From the NCBI RefSeq assembly GCF_036084755.1, contig NZ_CP107968.1:4712001-4776000 (forward strand): 64,000 nucleotides of DNA, in the 5' to 3' direction. Below are positions 41,517-50,754 of this stretch, piece after piece. The translations under genes were made by a program, and so were the position numbers. A model generated the notes under the pieces. That model was not told the DNA's origin. It did no database searches and saw only the letters and a program-made list of their open reading frames with translations. How positions within the stretch are numbered: the first letter of the stretch is position 1; every line of letters begins with the position of its first letter. The stretch comes from Streptomyces sp. NBC_00370. GTDB taxonomy: Bacteria; Actinomycetota; Actinomycetes; Streptomycetales; Streptomycetaceae.

Positions 41517-41590
41517 ATGTCGCCCGTGTCGCGGCGACATCGATTACTTTAGCCCACCGTCGGCCGGAGGCGAAATCCGATTCGGTTGGG

Positions 41591-42517
41591 TCAGGGGCGG
41601 GCTGTCAGGGTCAGGAGGGTGGCTTCCGGGGGGCAGGCGAAGCGGAGGGGGGTGTAGCGGTTGGTGCCGCAGCCTGCCGAGACGTGGAGGTGGGCGGTGT
41701 GGCCTGCGGTGGTGTGGGTGGAGAGGCCCTTCACGCGGGCCGTGTCCAGGTCGCAGTTGGTGACCAGGGCGCCGTAGAAGGGGACGCAGAGCTGGCCGCC
41801 GTGGGTGTGGCCGGCCAGGATCAAGGGGTAGCCGTCCGCCGTGAACGCGTCCAGGGCGCGTAGGTACGGGGCGTGCACGACGGCGATCGACAGGTCCGCC
41901 GCCTCGTCCGGGCCGCCGGCGACGTGCTCGTACCTGTCCCGTTTGATGTGCGGGTCGTCCAGGCCCGTGAAGGCGATCTCGTGGCCGTCGATTTTCAGCC
42001 GGCCGCGGGTGTTGGTCAGGCCCACCCAGCCAGCCGCGTCGAACGCGTCGCGCATCGGCTCCCACGGGTTGTGGATCGCGTGGACCGCCGGGGGGTTGCC
42101 GTTCAGGCCGTGGCTGCCCTGGGCCTTCTCGAAGAGGTAGCGGGCGGGGTTGCGGAGCTTCGGGCCGTAGTAGTCGTTCGAGCCGAAGACGTAGACGCCC
42201 GGCAGCTCCAGCAGCGGCCCCAGCGCGTCCAGGACCTCCGGGACGCCGTCCGGGTCCGAGAGGTTGTCGCCCGTGTTCACGACGAAGTCCGGGCGCAGCC
42301 CCGCCAGCGACTGGAGCCAGCGCCGTTTCTTGCCCTGGCCGCTCACCATGTGGATGTCGGAGACCTGCAGCACCCGGATGTCGTGCATGCCGCGCGGCAG
42401 TACGGGTACGGTCACCCGCCGCAGCCGGAACGAGCGGACTTCGAATCCGGCGGCGTAGGCGATACCCGCCGCGCCGACCGCCGCGATGGACAGAGGTACT
42501 CCGTAGCGTGCGCGCAT
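41591..42517 (-). CDS. Metallophosphoesterase, membrane-anchored
   Basis: 308 residues from the ATG at 42517. An N-terminal hydrophobic segment (LSIAAVGAAGIAYAAGF) is a likely signal anchor. The dinuclear metal motifs are in order: VSDIHM, NTGDNL, GSNDYY and LAGHTHGGQ. The YaeI-like family cleaves phosphodiesters or lipid-linked phosphates at the membrane. This is the first core gene right of the tRNA, and it is divergent from the YqeY-like gene (75 bases between starts). Confidence 0.9.
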   Translation of the reverse strand: MRARYGVPLSIAAVGAAGIAYAAGFEVRSFRLRRVTVPVLPRGMHDIRVLQVSDIHMVSGQGKKRRWLQSLAGLRPDFVVNTGDNLSDPDGVPEVLDALGPLLELPGVYVFGSNDYYGPKLRNPARYLFEKAQGSHGLNGNPPAVHAIHNPWEPMRDAFDAAGWVGLTNTRGRLKIDGHEIAFTGLDDPHIKRDRYEHVAGGPDEAADLSIAVVHAPYLRALDAFTADGYPLILAGHTHGGQLCVPFYGALVTNCDLDTARVKGLSTHTTAGHTAHLHVSAGCGTNRYTPLRFACPPEATLLTLTARP

Positions 42518-42592
42518 GCGCCCATCGTCGCAGACGCCGCAGGGCTCGGAAATCCGGGCGGGCCGGTAATCGCACCTGCCACACTTGGCCGT

Positions 42593-43057
42593 ATGACCAG
42601 CCTCAAGTCCAAGCTGCACGACGACCTCACCGACTCCATCAGGGCGCGTGACGAGCTGCGCTCCGCCACGCTCCGGCTGACCCTGTCCGCCATCACGAAG
42701 GAGGAGGTCTCGGGCAAGACAGCCCGTGAGCTCTCCGACGAAGAGGTGCGGAAGGTGATCGCCAGGGAGGCCAAGAAGCGACGCGAGGCCGCCGACGCCT
42801 TCGCGCAGGGCGGTCGGCCCGAGCAGGCCGAGAAGGAGCGGGCCGAGGGCGTCATCCTCGACGCGTACCTGCCGCAGCAGCTCTCCGACGAGGAGCTGGG
42901 CGCCATCGTCGCGCAGGCCGTCGACGAGGCGCGGGCGGCCGGGGCCGAGGGGCCGCGGGCCATGGGCGCCGTCATGAAGATCGTCAGCCCGAAGGTCGCA
43001 GGGCGGGCCGAGGGCGGCCGCGTCGCCGGCGCCGTCAAGCGTCTTCTCGCCGGCTGA
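42593..43057 (+). CDS. GatB/YqeY-domain protein
   Basis: 154 residues from the ATG at 42593. It shows the YqeY pattern: LKSKLHDDLTDSIRARDELR near the start, then EEVRKVIAREAKKRREAADA, then DAYLPQQLSDEEL, then GPRAMGAVMKIVSPKVAGRA. The domain resembles the tail domain of the GatB amidotransferase subunit that contacts tRNA. Stand-alone members are widespread but their role is poorly defined. It converges on the penicillin-binding protein gene with a shared terminator between. Confidence 0.9.
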   Translation: MTSLKSKLHDDLTDSIRARDELRSATLRLTLSAITKEEVSGKTARELSDEEVRKVIAREAKKRREAADAFAQGGRPEQAEKERAEGVILDAYLPQQLSDEELGAIVAQAVDEARAAGAEGPRAMGAVMKIVSPKVAGRAEGGRVAGAVKRLLAG

Positions 43058-43167
43058 GGTCTCGCTGCTGTTTTCTCCTCCCCGGCTCGCTCCCGGCGGC
43101 CTCCTTCTCGTCTGCTGCCGGCCTGGTGCCGGCTGCCGGCCTGGTGCCTGAAGGCCCGGCATGACAG

Positions 43168-43199
43168 AGGGGCGGGCGCCTCTTCCGGCGCCCGCCCCT
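43168..43199. terminator. Bidirectional terminator
   Basis: A 13-bp perfect GC-rich stem (43168-43180 with 43187-43199) and a TCTTCC loop lie between the convergent ends of the YqeY-like and penicillin-binding protein genes. Confidence 0.85.
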
Positions 43200-43220
43200 C
43201 CGCTCACGTCACATCAGCCG

Positions 43221-45521
43221 CTACGGCCCGTTCCCGCCGTTCCCCTGGTTTCCGCCGTCCTGGGGGCCGCCGTTGCCGCCCGTCGTGAAGCCCGGGAACC
43301 CCGGGTTCCCGTTGTCGCCCGGCTTTCCGTCGCCGCCCTGGTCGGCCCCCTGGTCGCCACCTTGGTCGCCGCCCTGGTTCGCGCCCTGGTCGTTCCCCTG
43401 GTCGCCGCCCTGGTTCCCGCCGTCGTCGCCCGGCTTACCGTGGCCCTTGTCGGGGTCGTTCTCCTTCGGCGGGTCCGGGATGTTGATCTCGTTGAAGTTC
43501 AGCGCCGGCACGCCCTGCAGAGCGCCGCTCATCGCGTCGCGCCAGATCGGGCCCGGGGTGTCACCACCGAAGACCTTCTCGTGGTACTGCCCGCCGATGG
43601 TGATGTTCTCCATCCGCTTCTTGTGCATCGGGTCGCCGACCCACACCGCGGCCGCCATGTTCGGCGTGTAGCCCACGAACCAGGCCGCGTAACGGAAGTC
43701 CGTCGTACCGGTCTTGCCCGCGCTCGGGCGGTCGCTGAGGCCCGCCTCCGTACCCGTACCGTCCTCGACCACACCCTTCAGCAGGGCGCTGACCGTGTCG
43801 GCGGTCTTCTCGGACATCGCCCGATCGCACTTCGACTTCGGCACGGCCATCGGCTTCTTGTCCGGGCCGGTGATCGACTCGATGGCGATCGGGGTGCAGT
43901 ACGTGCCCCGGCTGGCGAAGGTGGCGTACGCGCCGGCCATCGTCAGCGGCGAGACCTCCTGCGAGCCCAGGGTGATCGACGGGACCTGCTGGATCGGGTT
44001 GCCGTCGGCCCGTACGACGCCCATCTTCTTCGACAGGTCCGTCACCGGGCAGACGCCGATCTGGCTGATCAGCTGGACGTAGTAGGTGTTGACCGACTTC
44101 GCGGTCGCCTCCTTCATGCCCATCGGGCCCTTCTCGGACTCGTTCTCGTTCTCGACCGGGACGTCCTTGTCCGTCCACGGGCCGTTGCAGGTCTGCACCG
44201 GCGTCGGGTACGTCATCTTGTACGGCGCAGGGAACGTCTGCGTCGCCGGAATGCCCCGCTCCAGCGCCGCGGCCGCGACGATCGGCTTGAACGTCGACCC
44301 CGGCTGGTAACCGGCGCCGCCGCCCATGTCCTTGTCGACGGACAGGTTGATCTGGGTCTCGTTCTTCTTGAAGCCGTACGGCCTCGACTGCCCCATCGCG
44401 AGGATCTTGCCGGTGCCGGGCTGCACGATCGACAGCGCCGTCGCGACCGGGTCGGTCTTGTAGACGTGGTCCTTGATCGACGCCTGCGCCGAGTCCTGCG
44501 CCTGCGGGTCCAGCGTCGTACGGACCGTCAGACCGCCCTGGTCCCAGATCGCGGCCCGTTCCTTCGGTGTCTTGCCGAAGACCGGGTCGTTCAGGAACAC
44601 CTGGCGTACGTAGTCACAGAAGAAGCCGGCGCCCTTGACCGCGGTGATGCAGCCGTTCTTCGGCTCGGTCACATGGAGCTTGATCGGCTTGGCGATGGCC
44701 TTGTCCGCCTCGCCCTGCGAGATGTCGCCGACGGCCGCCATCCGCGCCAGCACCGTGTTACGGCGCTTGGTGGCCTCCTGCACGTCGTTGACCGGGTCGT
44801 AGCGGCTCGGCGACTGGACGATGCCGGCGAGCAGCGCCGACTCCTCCAGCGTCAGGTCCTTGGCCGACTTGGAGAAGTACCGCTGGGCGGCCGCCTCGAC
44901 GCCGTAGGCCTGCTCGCCGAAGAAGGTGATGTTCAGGTAGTTCTCGAGGATCTTCTTCTTGCCCAGCTCTTCCTCGACCTGGATCGCGTACTTGAGCTCC
45001 TGGACCTTGCGGCCGAGGGTCTGCTGGGTTGCCTGCGCGACCTTCGTCGGGTCGTTGCCCGCCTCTTCGACGAAGACGTTCTTCACGTACTGCTGGGTGA
45101 GGGTCGAAGCGCCCTCGGAGACCCCGCCCTCCTGCGCGTTGCGGTTCAGCGCGCGCAGTACGCCCTTGAGGTCGACCGCGCCGTGCTCGTAGAAGCGCGA
45201 GTCCTCGATGGCGACGAGCGCCTTCTGCATGTACGGCGAGATGGCCTTCAGCGGCACCACGGTGCGGTCGCGTGAGTAGACCGTCGCGATCTTGCCGCCC
45301 TTGGCGTCCAGGATCGTGGTGCGCTGACTCAGCGGCGGCGTCTTGAGGTTGGCGGGGATCTCGTCGAACCCGTCGACGGTTCCCTTGGCGGCCAGCCCCA
45401 GCGCCCCGGCGGCAGGCAGGGCGATTCCGGCGAGCACCGCCCCTGCGAGCACGCTGACACCGAGGAACTTGGCGGCCTGCTGGGTCTTGGTCAGACCCCC
45501 GCCCGAGCGCTTCTTTGGCAT
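43221..45521 (-). CDS. Bifunctional penicillin-binding protein (class A)
   Basis: 766 residues. A short basic N-terminus is followed by one membrane segment (about 18-44). The GT51 glycosyltransferase domain has AIEDSRFYEHGAVDLKGVLR and GASTLTQQYVKN. The transpeptidase domain has the active-site tetrad PGSTFKPI (Ser-x-x-Lys), SVNTYY and GKTGTTDF. It polymerises and cross-links peptidoglycan outside the membrane. The last 85 residues are a Gly/Asn/Gln/Asp-rich low-complexity tail with imperfect repeats (NQGGDQGNDQGANQGG). It lies next to wblA in opposite orientation, as in other Streptomyces. Confidence 0.93.
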   Translation of the reverse strand: MPKKRSGGGLTKTQQAAKFLGVSVLAGAVLAGIALPAAGALGLAAKGTVDGFDEIPANLKTPPLSQRTTILDAKGGKIATVYSRDRTVVPLKAISPYMQKALVAIEDSRFYEHGAVDLKGVLRALNRNAQEGGVSEGASTLTQQYVKNVFVEEAGNDPTKVAQATQQTLGRKVQELKYAIQVEEELGKKKILENYLNITFFGEQAYGVEAAAQRYFSKSAKDLTLEESALLAGIVQSPSRYDPVNDVQEATKRRNTVLARMAAVGDISQGEADKAIAKPIKLHVTEPKNGCITAVKGAGFFCDYVRQVFLNDPVFGKTPKERAAIWDQGGLTVRTTLDPQAQDSAQASIKDHVYKTDPVATALSIVQPGTGKILAMGQSRPYGFKKNETQINLSVDKDMGGGAGYQPGSTFKPIVAAAALERGIPATQTFPAPYKMTYPTPVQTCNGPWTDKDVPVENENESEKGPMGMKEATAKSVNTYYVQLISQIGVCPVTDLSKKMGVVRADGNPIQQVPSITLGSQEVSPLTMAGAYATFASRGTYCTPIAIESITGPDKKPMAVPKSKCDRAMSEKTADTVSALLKGVVEDGTGTEAGLSDRPSAGKTGTTDFRYAAWFVGYTPNMAAAVWVGDPMHKKRMENITIGGQYHEKVFGGDTPGPIWRDAMSGALQGVPALNFNEINIPDPPKENDPDKGHGKPGDDGGNQGGDQGNDQGANQGGDQGGDQGADQGGDGKPGDNGNPGFPGFTTGGNGGPQDGGNQGNGGNGP

Positions 45522-45916
45522 GAGGGCAGCCTACGTTCTCATTCGCCGGACACGCGTCAAGGCTCTGGCCTAAGCTGTACCCAACTGTCACAGCAGTGCG
45601 GTTGTGCATCAAGACACCGGCATGAACTTCCCGTGAACCCGAATCGCGGAAAGCTCTGCCCGATTCCGCCCCATGCGTCCGCTGACGCCCGTTGTGACAC
45701 AAGTGAACTGCCCGGCTATGTCTGGTTGGTCGGTTATGCCACAGGTCACTCCCCTGGGTGATCTGCCGCGCACCCATAGTCCGTTCGGGCCATGCAAGAT
45801 TGGGCCCGAAGGGGGTGTTGCGCTGTGCCCCCCGGCCGTAACGTCCTCAACTGGCAGCGGTGAATATGCCGCTGCCGCCGTGGGGGAGCCTCGATTCGGG
45901 AGAGGACGGCGCCGGC
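45522..45916. promoter_or_regulatory. Divergent upstream region of wblA and the PBP gene
   Basis: 395 bases with no convincing gene. wblA is known to have a long, heavily regulated upstream region, and the AT-richer stretches here (about 45540-45610) are candidates. A frame in phase with wblA reaches back to 45860 (MNMPLPPWGSLDSGE) and might be an alternative start. Confidence 0.5.
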
Positions 45917-46261
45917 ATGGGCTGGGTAACCGACTGGAGTGCGCAGGCAGCTTGCCGCACTACCGATCCGGATGAACTGTTCGTTCAAGGTGCAGCGCAG
46001 AACAGAGCCAAGGCGGTGTGCACCGGGTGCCCGGTACGCACCGAATGCCTGGCCGATGCGCTGGACAATCGCGTCGAATTCGGCGTGTGGGGCGGAATGA
46101 CCGAGCGGGAGCGCCGCGCTTTGCTGCGCAGGCGCCCCACCGTCACCTCGTGGCGACGGCTGCTTGAGACCGCGCGCACGGAGTACGAGCGCAGTGCGGG
46201 GATCCTGCCCGTGGGCTTGGAGGACGACGAGACGTACGCGACGTACGCAGCGGTCGGCTAG
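45917..46261 (+). CDS. wblA: WhiB-like Fe-S regulator WblA
   Basis: 114 residues from the ATG at 45917. The four cysteines of the WhiB 4Fe-4S cluster are present (AACRTTDPD; AVCTGCPVRTECLADALD), followed by the turn VEFGVWGGMTERERRALLRR and a basic tail. Sequence and neighbours match WblA, a global Streptomyces regulator that represses antibiotic production and promotes sporulation through binding with a sigma factor. It may begin 19 codons earlier (45860). Confidence 0.93.
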   Translation: MGWVTDWSAQAACRTTDPDELFVQGAAQNRAKAVCTGCPVRTECLADALDNRVEFGVWGGMTERERRALLRRRPTVTSWRRLLETARTEYERSAGILPVGLEDDETYATYAAVG

Positions 46262-46615
46262 CGCCGCAGGCCGGCACAGCGGATCGGCTGACGTCGCAGG
46301 TCAGCCGTGCGCCGCAGGCCGGTCATGGGCGGGCATGGGACAGCCGCGCCGTCACAGGGTGACGGCGCGCGGTCCGATGCGCTCGCCTGCGTGCATCACC
46401 CTGCCCGCGCCGCGTCGACCGTGCGGAGCCGATGCGGGCAACGGCCGCGGGCAACGGTCGCGTGCCCGTACATGCCGCCGCATGCCCGTACGCCGATCCG
46501 TACGACGTCGCGCGGACGACCCGCACGTACCTCACGTACGTACGGCTCCTACGTCGGGTGCTGGTCCCTTCCGTACCGCCAACGGCTGACTTCTGCCCTG
46601 GTCAGGGGCTTCCGC
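46262..46615. other. Gap between wblA and the ArsA-like gene
   Basis: 354 bases between convergent genes. A terminator hairpin lies at 46345-46369. The rest is GC-rich with repeated CGTACG-type words (about 46466-46550), and I see no gene. Confidence 0.45.
46345..46369. terminator. Terminator after wblA
   Basis: An 11-bp perfect stem (CGCGCCGTCAC at 46345-46355 with 46359-46369) and a 3-base loop, 83 bases beyond the wblA stop. Confidence 0.75.
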
Positions 46616-47947
46616 TCAGGCCGTACGGCCCGGACGGCTCGTACGCCCCGCCGCCAGCCGGTCGCCGATCGTCCGCAGACCCGTGAGGTCATGGACATCG
46701 CCGGGCAGGGCGGCCACTTCGACCACGGCGACTTCCGGGTGAAGCGCCGTGAAGCGGTCGCGCGTGCGCTGTTCGCGTGCGAGAACCTGCATGCGCTCGG
46801 CATGCAGCCGCAGCAAACCGGCGGTCAGCTGTTCCACAGTTGTGACAGAAGGCGTGTCGGGATCGGGGGTCGGCGACGACGCGGATGTGCTTTTTTCGGT
46901 TGAATCGGACACGGTCTCGGGGGCTCCGGCGGCGGTCTCGGGAGAAGAACCGGCCAGAGGTGTGGCGGTGCCAGGGAGACCATTCCCGGCCTCCTGATCC
47001 ACAATGCCGCCCTCTTCAAGATTTTCCGCAGCCGCCCGCGCCCGCTCGGCCGACAGCCGCGAAGCGCCGCTGCCGTGCACCCGGTTGAGGACGAGCCCGG
47101 CGAGCGGCATCCCCTCCGCAGCCAGCCGCTGTACGAAGTAGGCCGCCTCGCGCAGCGCGTCCCGCTCCGGGGCCGCGACCACCAGGAACGCCGTGCCCGG
47201 CGCCTGCAGCAGTCGGTACGTCGCGTCGGCGCGCGTCCGGAAGCCGCCGAACATCGTGTCCATCGCGGCGATGAACGTCTGCACGTCCTGGAGGAACTGG
47301 CCGCCGAGGAGTTTCCCGAGGGTGCCGGTCATCATCGACATCCCGACGTTCAGGAACTTCATTCCGGCCCGGCCGCCCATCTTCGCCGGAGCCATCAGCA
47401 GCTTGATGAACTTCCCGTCCAGGAACGAGCCGAGACGTTTCGGCGCGTCCAGGAAGTCCAGCGCGGAGCGCGACGGCGGGGTGTCGACGACGATCAGGTC
47501 CCACTCGTCGCGGGACCGCAGCTGCCCCAGCTTCTCCATCGCCATGTACTCCTGCGTGCCCGCGAAACCGGCCGACAGGGACTGGTAGAAGGGGTTCTCC
47601 AGGATGGAGCGGGCCCGCTCGCCGTCGGCGTGCGCCTCGACGATCTCGTCGAAGGTCCGCTTCATGTCGAGCATCATCGCGTGCAGTTCGCCGGGGCCCT
47701 CGACGCCCTTCACCTGCCGCGGGGTGTTGTCGAGGGAGTCGATGCCCATCGACTGCGCCAGCCTGCGGGCCGGGTCGATGGTCAGCACGACCACCTTGCG
47801 GCCCCGCTCGGCCGCCCGTACGCCGAGGGCCGCGGCCGTGGTGGTCTTGCCGACGCCGCCCGAGCCGCAGCACACGATGATGCGGGTGGCGGGGTCGTCG
47901 AGCAGCGCGTCGACTTCGAGCGGGGCAGCGGCGGAGTCGAGGTTCAT
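46616..47947 (-). CDS. ArsA/GET3-like ATPase (first of the pair's 3' gene)
   Basis: 443 residues. Deviant Walker A CCGSGGVGKTTTAAALGV (26-43), switch II LIVVDTPPSRSALDF and a TIDPARRLAQSMG segment are those of anion-transport/GET3-type ATPases. A Ser/Pro/Thr-rich insert (about 335-375) separates the core from the C-terminal region. The pair SCO3577/SCO3578 in S. coelicolor has the same order. Actual role is uncertain; arsenic transport is unlikely without an ArsB. It overlaps the upstream ATPase gene by four bases. Confidence 0.88.
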   Translation of the reverse strand: MNLDSAAAPLEVDALLDDPATRIIVCCGSGGVGKTTTAAALGVRAAERGRKVVVLTIDPARRLAQSMGIDSLDNTPRQVKGVEGPGELHAMMLDMKRTFDEIVEAHADGERARSILENPFYQSLSAGFAGTQEYMAMEKLGQLRSRDEWDLIVVDTPPSRSALDFLDAPKRLGSFLDGKFIKLLMAPAKMGGRAGMKFLNVGMSMMTGTLGKLLGGQFLQDVQTFIAAMDTMFGGFRTRADATYRLLQAPGTAFLVVAAPERDALREAAYFVQRLAAEGMPLAGLVLNRVHGSGASRLSAERARAAAENLEEGGIVDQEAGNGLPGTATPLAGSSPETAAGAPETVSDSTEKSTSASSPTPDPDTPSVTTVEQLTAGLLRLHAERMQVLAREQRTRDRFTALHPEVAVVEVAALPGDVHDLTGLRTIGDRLAAGRTSRPGRTA

Positions 47948-48909
47948 GCGAAGACCTCCCCAAGTTTCCTTAGCTCCCCCGCCAGCCGGTAGAGACCCGC
48001 GAGATCCATGCCCTCGCCGATCAGGGGGAGTTCGTACGTGGGCAGCCCGAGCTTCGCCAGGACGGCCCGCTGCTCACGCTCCAGCTCGACGCGCTGCGCG
48101 TGCTCCGCCGCCTGTTCCAGCAGCGGACCCACCAGCTTCGTCGGCGCGGAGACCCCGGCGGCGGCGAGCGCCTTGGAGACCTCCTTGCGGCGGTCGCCGG
48201 CCGCGGCCTGCACCGCCGCCTCGTCCAGCAGACGCGGCCGCACCATGTTCACGATCACGTTCCCGACCGGCAGCTCGGCGGCGCGCAGCTCGCTGATGCC
48301 GTCGGCGGTCTCCTGGACCGGCATCTCCTCCAGCTGCGTCACCAGATGGACCGCCGTCTCGCTCGACCGCAGCACCCGCATCACGGCCTGCGCCTGCTTG
48401 TGTATGGGGCCGATCTTGGCCAGCCCCGCCACCTCGTAGTTCACGTTCAGGAAGCGGGTGATGCGGCCGGTGGGCGGCGCGTCCATCACGACGTAGTCGT
48501 ACGCGTACCGGCCCTGCCGGTCCCTGCGCCGTACCGCCTCGCACGCCTTGCCGGTAAGCAGGACGTCCCTGACCCCGGGCGCGATCGTCGTCGCGAAGTC
48601 GATCGCGCCGAACTTCTTGAGGGCCCGGCCCGCGCTGCCGAGCTTGTAGAACATCTGGAGATAGTCGAGGAGGGCCCGCTCTGCGTCTATGGCCAGCGCG
48701 TACACCTCACCGCCGCCCGAGGCCACGGCGATTTTGCGCTCCTCGTACGGAAGGGCTTCCGTCTCGAAGAGCTGGGCGATGCCCTGTCTTCCCTCGACCT
48801 CGACGAGGAGAGTGCGTTTGCCCTCGGTCGCGAGGGCAAGCGCGAGGGCGGCGGCGACCGTCGTCTTACCGGTACCACCCTTGCCGCTGACGACCTGGAG
48901 CCTGCTCAC
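47944..48909 (-). CDS. ArsA/GET3-like ATPase (upstream gene of the pair)
   Basis: 321 residues. Walker A VSGKGGTGKTTVAAALALAL (7-26) and the switch segment YVVMDAPPTGRITRFL indicate the same family as the following gene; the two probably form a heterodimer, since these ATPases work as dimers. The helical part GSAGRALKKFGAIDFATTIA is conserved in actinobacterial members. It starts 73 bases from the divergent DUF4177 gene. Confidence 0.88.
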   Translation of the reverse strand: MSRLQVVSGKGGTGKTTVAAALALALATEGKRTLLVEVEGRQGIAQLFETEALPYEERKIAVASGGGEVYALAIDAERALLDYLQMFYKLGSAGRALKKFGAIDFATTIAPGVRDVLLTGKACEAVRRRDRQGRYAYDYVVMDAPPTGRITRFLNVNYEVAGLAKIGPIHKQAQAVMRVLRSSETAVHLVTQLEEMPVQETADGISELRAAELPVGNVIVNMVRPRLLDEAAVQAAAGDRRKEVSKALAAAGVSAPTKLVGPLLEQAAEHAQRVELEREQRAVLAKLGLPTYELPLIGEGMDLAGLYRLAGELRKLGEVFA

Positions 48910-48982
48910 GTATTCGAGCCTAACCAGTCAGGTCGTGGGCTACGCACGAGGCCGCCACACGGTTACGGCTACAGTCGCCCTC

Positions 48983-49144
48983 ATGACCAAGTGGGAATAC
49001 GCGACCGTGCCCCTTCTCGTGCACGCGACCAAGCAGATTCTGGACACCTGGGGCGAGGACGGCTGGGAGCTCGTCCAGGTCGTTCCCGGGCCGAACAACC
49101 CCGAGCAGCTGGTGGCCTACCTGAAGCGGGAGAAGTCGGCATGA
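48983..49144 (+). CDS. DUF4177-like small protein
   Basis: 53 residues from the ATG at 48983: MTKWEYATVPLLVH, then ILDTWGEDGWELVQVVPG. The pattern WEY...LN/LG-x-x-GWELV is typical of DUF4177 proteins, whose role is unknown. It overlaps the next gene by four bases (ATGA), so the two are translationally coupled, and the order is conserved in Streptomyces. Confidence 0.88.
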   Translation: MTKWEYATVPLLVHATKQILDTWGEDGWELVQVVPGPNNPEQLVAYLKREKSA

Positions 49145-49638
49145 GCGTGTCCGCCGCGGCCGGGGGCGCCCTGGGGGCCGTCGAGTCGTCCATCGCGAAG
49201 CTCGGACTGAGCCTGCCGGCGGTCGTACCGCCATTGGCGTCGTACCAGCCCGCCGTGCAGACCGGTCTGTACGTGTACACGTCCGGCCAGCTGCCGATGG
49301 TGGACGGCAAGCTTCCGGTCACCGGCAAGGTCGGCGCCGAAGTCACCGCCGACGAGGCCAAGGAACTCGCCCGCACCTGCGCGCTGAACGCGCTGGCGGC
49401 CGTGAAGTCCGTCACCGGCGACCTGGACCGCATCGCGCGCGTCGTGAAGGTCGTGGGGTACGTGGCGTCGGCGGCCGACTTCACGGGCCAGCCGGCCGTC
49501 GTGAACGGCGCGAGCGAGCTGCTGGGACAGGTCCTCGGCGACAAGGGCGTGCACGCGCGCAGCGCGGTGGGCGTGGCGGTGCTGCCGCTGGACGCGCCGG
49601 TCGAGGTCGAGATCCTGGTCGAGCTGACCGAGGCCTGA
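49141..49638 (+). CDS. RidA/YjgF-family protein
   Basis: 165 residues. It has the RidA fold pattern with GLYVYTSGQLPMVDGKLPVT, then ALNALAAVKSVTGDLDRIAR, then VHARSAVGVAVLPLDAPVEV. The conserved Arg before the S/A-V-G segment is present. RidA enzymes hydrolyse reactive enamine/imine intermediates, but this longer actinobacterial branch is uncharacterised, so deaminase activity is not assured. Coupled to the DUF4177 gene. Confidence 0.9.
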   Translation: MSVSAAAGGALGAVESSIAKLGLSLPAVVPPLASYQPAVQTGLYVYTSGQLPMVDGKLPVTGKVGAEVTADEAKELARTCALNALAAVKSVTGDLDRIARVVKVVGYVASAADFTGQPAVVNGASELLGQVLGDKGVHARSAVGVAVLPLDAPVEVEILVELTEA

Positions 49639-49755
49639 GGCCTGACTGGAACTTGAGCAGCGCTATGGGGTGAGGGTGTGGGACGCGGTACGTCACTGAT
49701 GAGGCGCGTGCCACACCCTCTCGAACATCCGCACATCAGCGCATAGCATCCGGCC

Positions 49756-50754
49756 ATGCCCAATGGTCAGTGGTACCCGCCCGAATGGCCGGACCGGATC
49801 CGCGCCCTCGCCGCCGGCGAACTGACGCCGGTGACACCGCGCAGGGCCGCGACCGTGATGCTGGTACGCGACGATCCGGGCGCCGACGGTACGGGCGGTC
49901 TCGCCGTCCATATGCTGCGCCGCCAGGCGTCCATGGCGTTCGCCGCGGGCGCGTACGTCTATCCGGGTGGCGGGGTCGACCCCAGGGACGCCCCAGGCCC
50001 GGACGACCGGCCCGTCGGCTGGGCGGGGCCCGGCCGGGACGTCTGGGCACGGCGGCTCGGTGTCGACGCCGCCTCGGCGCAGGCCGTCGTGTGCGCCGCT
50101 GTCCGTGAGACGTACGAGGAAGCCGGCGTCCTGCTCGCGGGGGAGAGCCCCACGACCGTCGTCACCGACACCACGGGTGACGACTGGGAGGCGGACCGCG
50201 CGGCGCTGGTCGAGCGGAAGCTGTCCTTCGCCGAGTTCCTGCACCGGCGGAAGCTGGTGCTGCGCAGCGACCTGCTCGGCGCGTGGGCCCGCTGGATCAC
50301 CCCGGAGTTCGAACCGCGCCGCTACGACACGTGGTTCTTCGTCGCCACCCTGCCGGCGGGCCAGCGCACCAGGAACGCGTCGACCGAGGCCGACCGTACG
50401 GTGTGGATCGCACCGGCCGACGCGCTCGGCGCGTACGAGAAGGGCGAGCTGCTGATGATGCCGCCGACCGTCTCGACCCTGCGGCAGCTCGGCCGCAGCG
50501 CGACGGCCGCGGAGGCGCTGGCGGCGGCGGAGACGTGCGACATGACGCCCGTGCTGGCCAAGGCGCGGCTGGAGGGCGACGAGCTGGTGCTGAGCTGGCC
50601 GGGCCACGACGAGTTCACCAAACGGGTCGGACCGGCGGGTCCGGGCGGTGGCGCGGGCGCGGGTTCGGACGGGGGCCCCGGTGCGGATCCGGGCGGTCCC
50701 GCCGGCGTTGACGCCGACGTTGACGCCGCACACAGCGAGGGGGAGTCCCGATGA
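49756..50754 (+). CDS. Nudix hydrolase
   Basis: 332 residues. The Nudix box is split by an insertion: AYVYPGGGVDPRDAP near residue 73, and the REx2EExG part as CAAVRETYEEAGVLL about 40 residues later. This matches the long RNA-pyrophosphohydrolase/NUDT19-like branch. A Gly/Ala/Pro-rich tail (about 295-320) follows. It hydrolyses a nucleoside diphosphate-linked substrate, probably a CoA or acyl-CoA derivative as for NUDT19; substrate inferred. It overlaps the metallo-beta-lactamase-fold gene by four bases. Confidence 0.88.
   Translation: MPNGQWYPPEWPDRIRALAAGELTPVTPRRAATVMLVRDDPGADGTGGLAVHMLRRQASMAFAAGAYVYPGGGVDPRDAPGPDDRPVGWAGPGRDVWARRLGVDAASAQAVVCAAVRETYEEAGVLLAGESPTTVVTDTTGDDWEADRAALVERKLSFAEFLHRRKLVLRSDLLGAWARWITPEFEPRRYDTWFFVATLPAGQRTRNASTEADRTVWIAPADALGAYEKGELLMMPPTVSTLRQLGRSATAAEALAAAETCDMTPVLAKARLEGDELVLSWPGHDEFTKRVGPAGPGGGAGAGSDGGPGADPGGPAGVDADVDAAHSEGESR

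Noticed and set aside
43273..43480. Short tandem repeats that could suggest a CRISPR or minisatellite
   Set aside because: They encode the low-complexity Gly/Asn/Asp/Gln tail of the PBP in frame; no spacers of regular length.
43161..45275. 704-codon plus-strand open frame opposite the penicillin-binding protein gene
   Set aside because: High-GC antisense shadow. Its product is Arg/Val/Leu-rich without motifs, while the minus strand encodes a full class A PBP.
47944..48909. Arsenite efflux operon from the ArsA-like ATPases
   Set aside because: No ArsB, ArsC or ArsR nearby; this ATPase pair is a conserved Streptomyces core locus of uncertain role.
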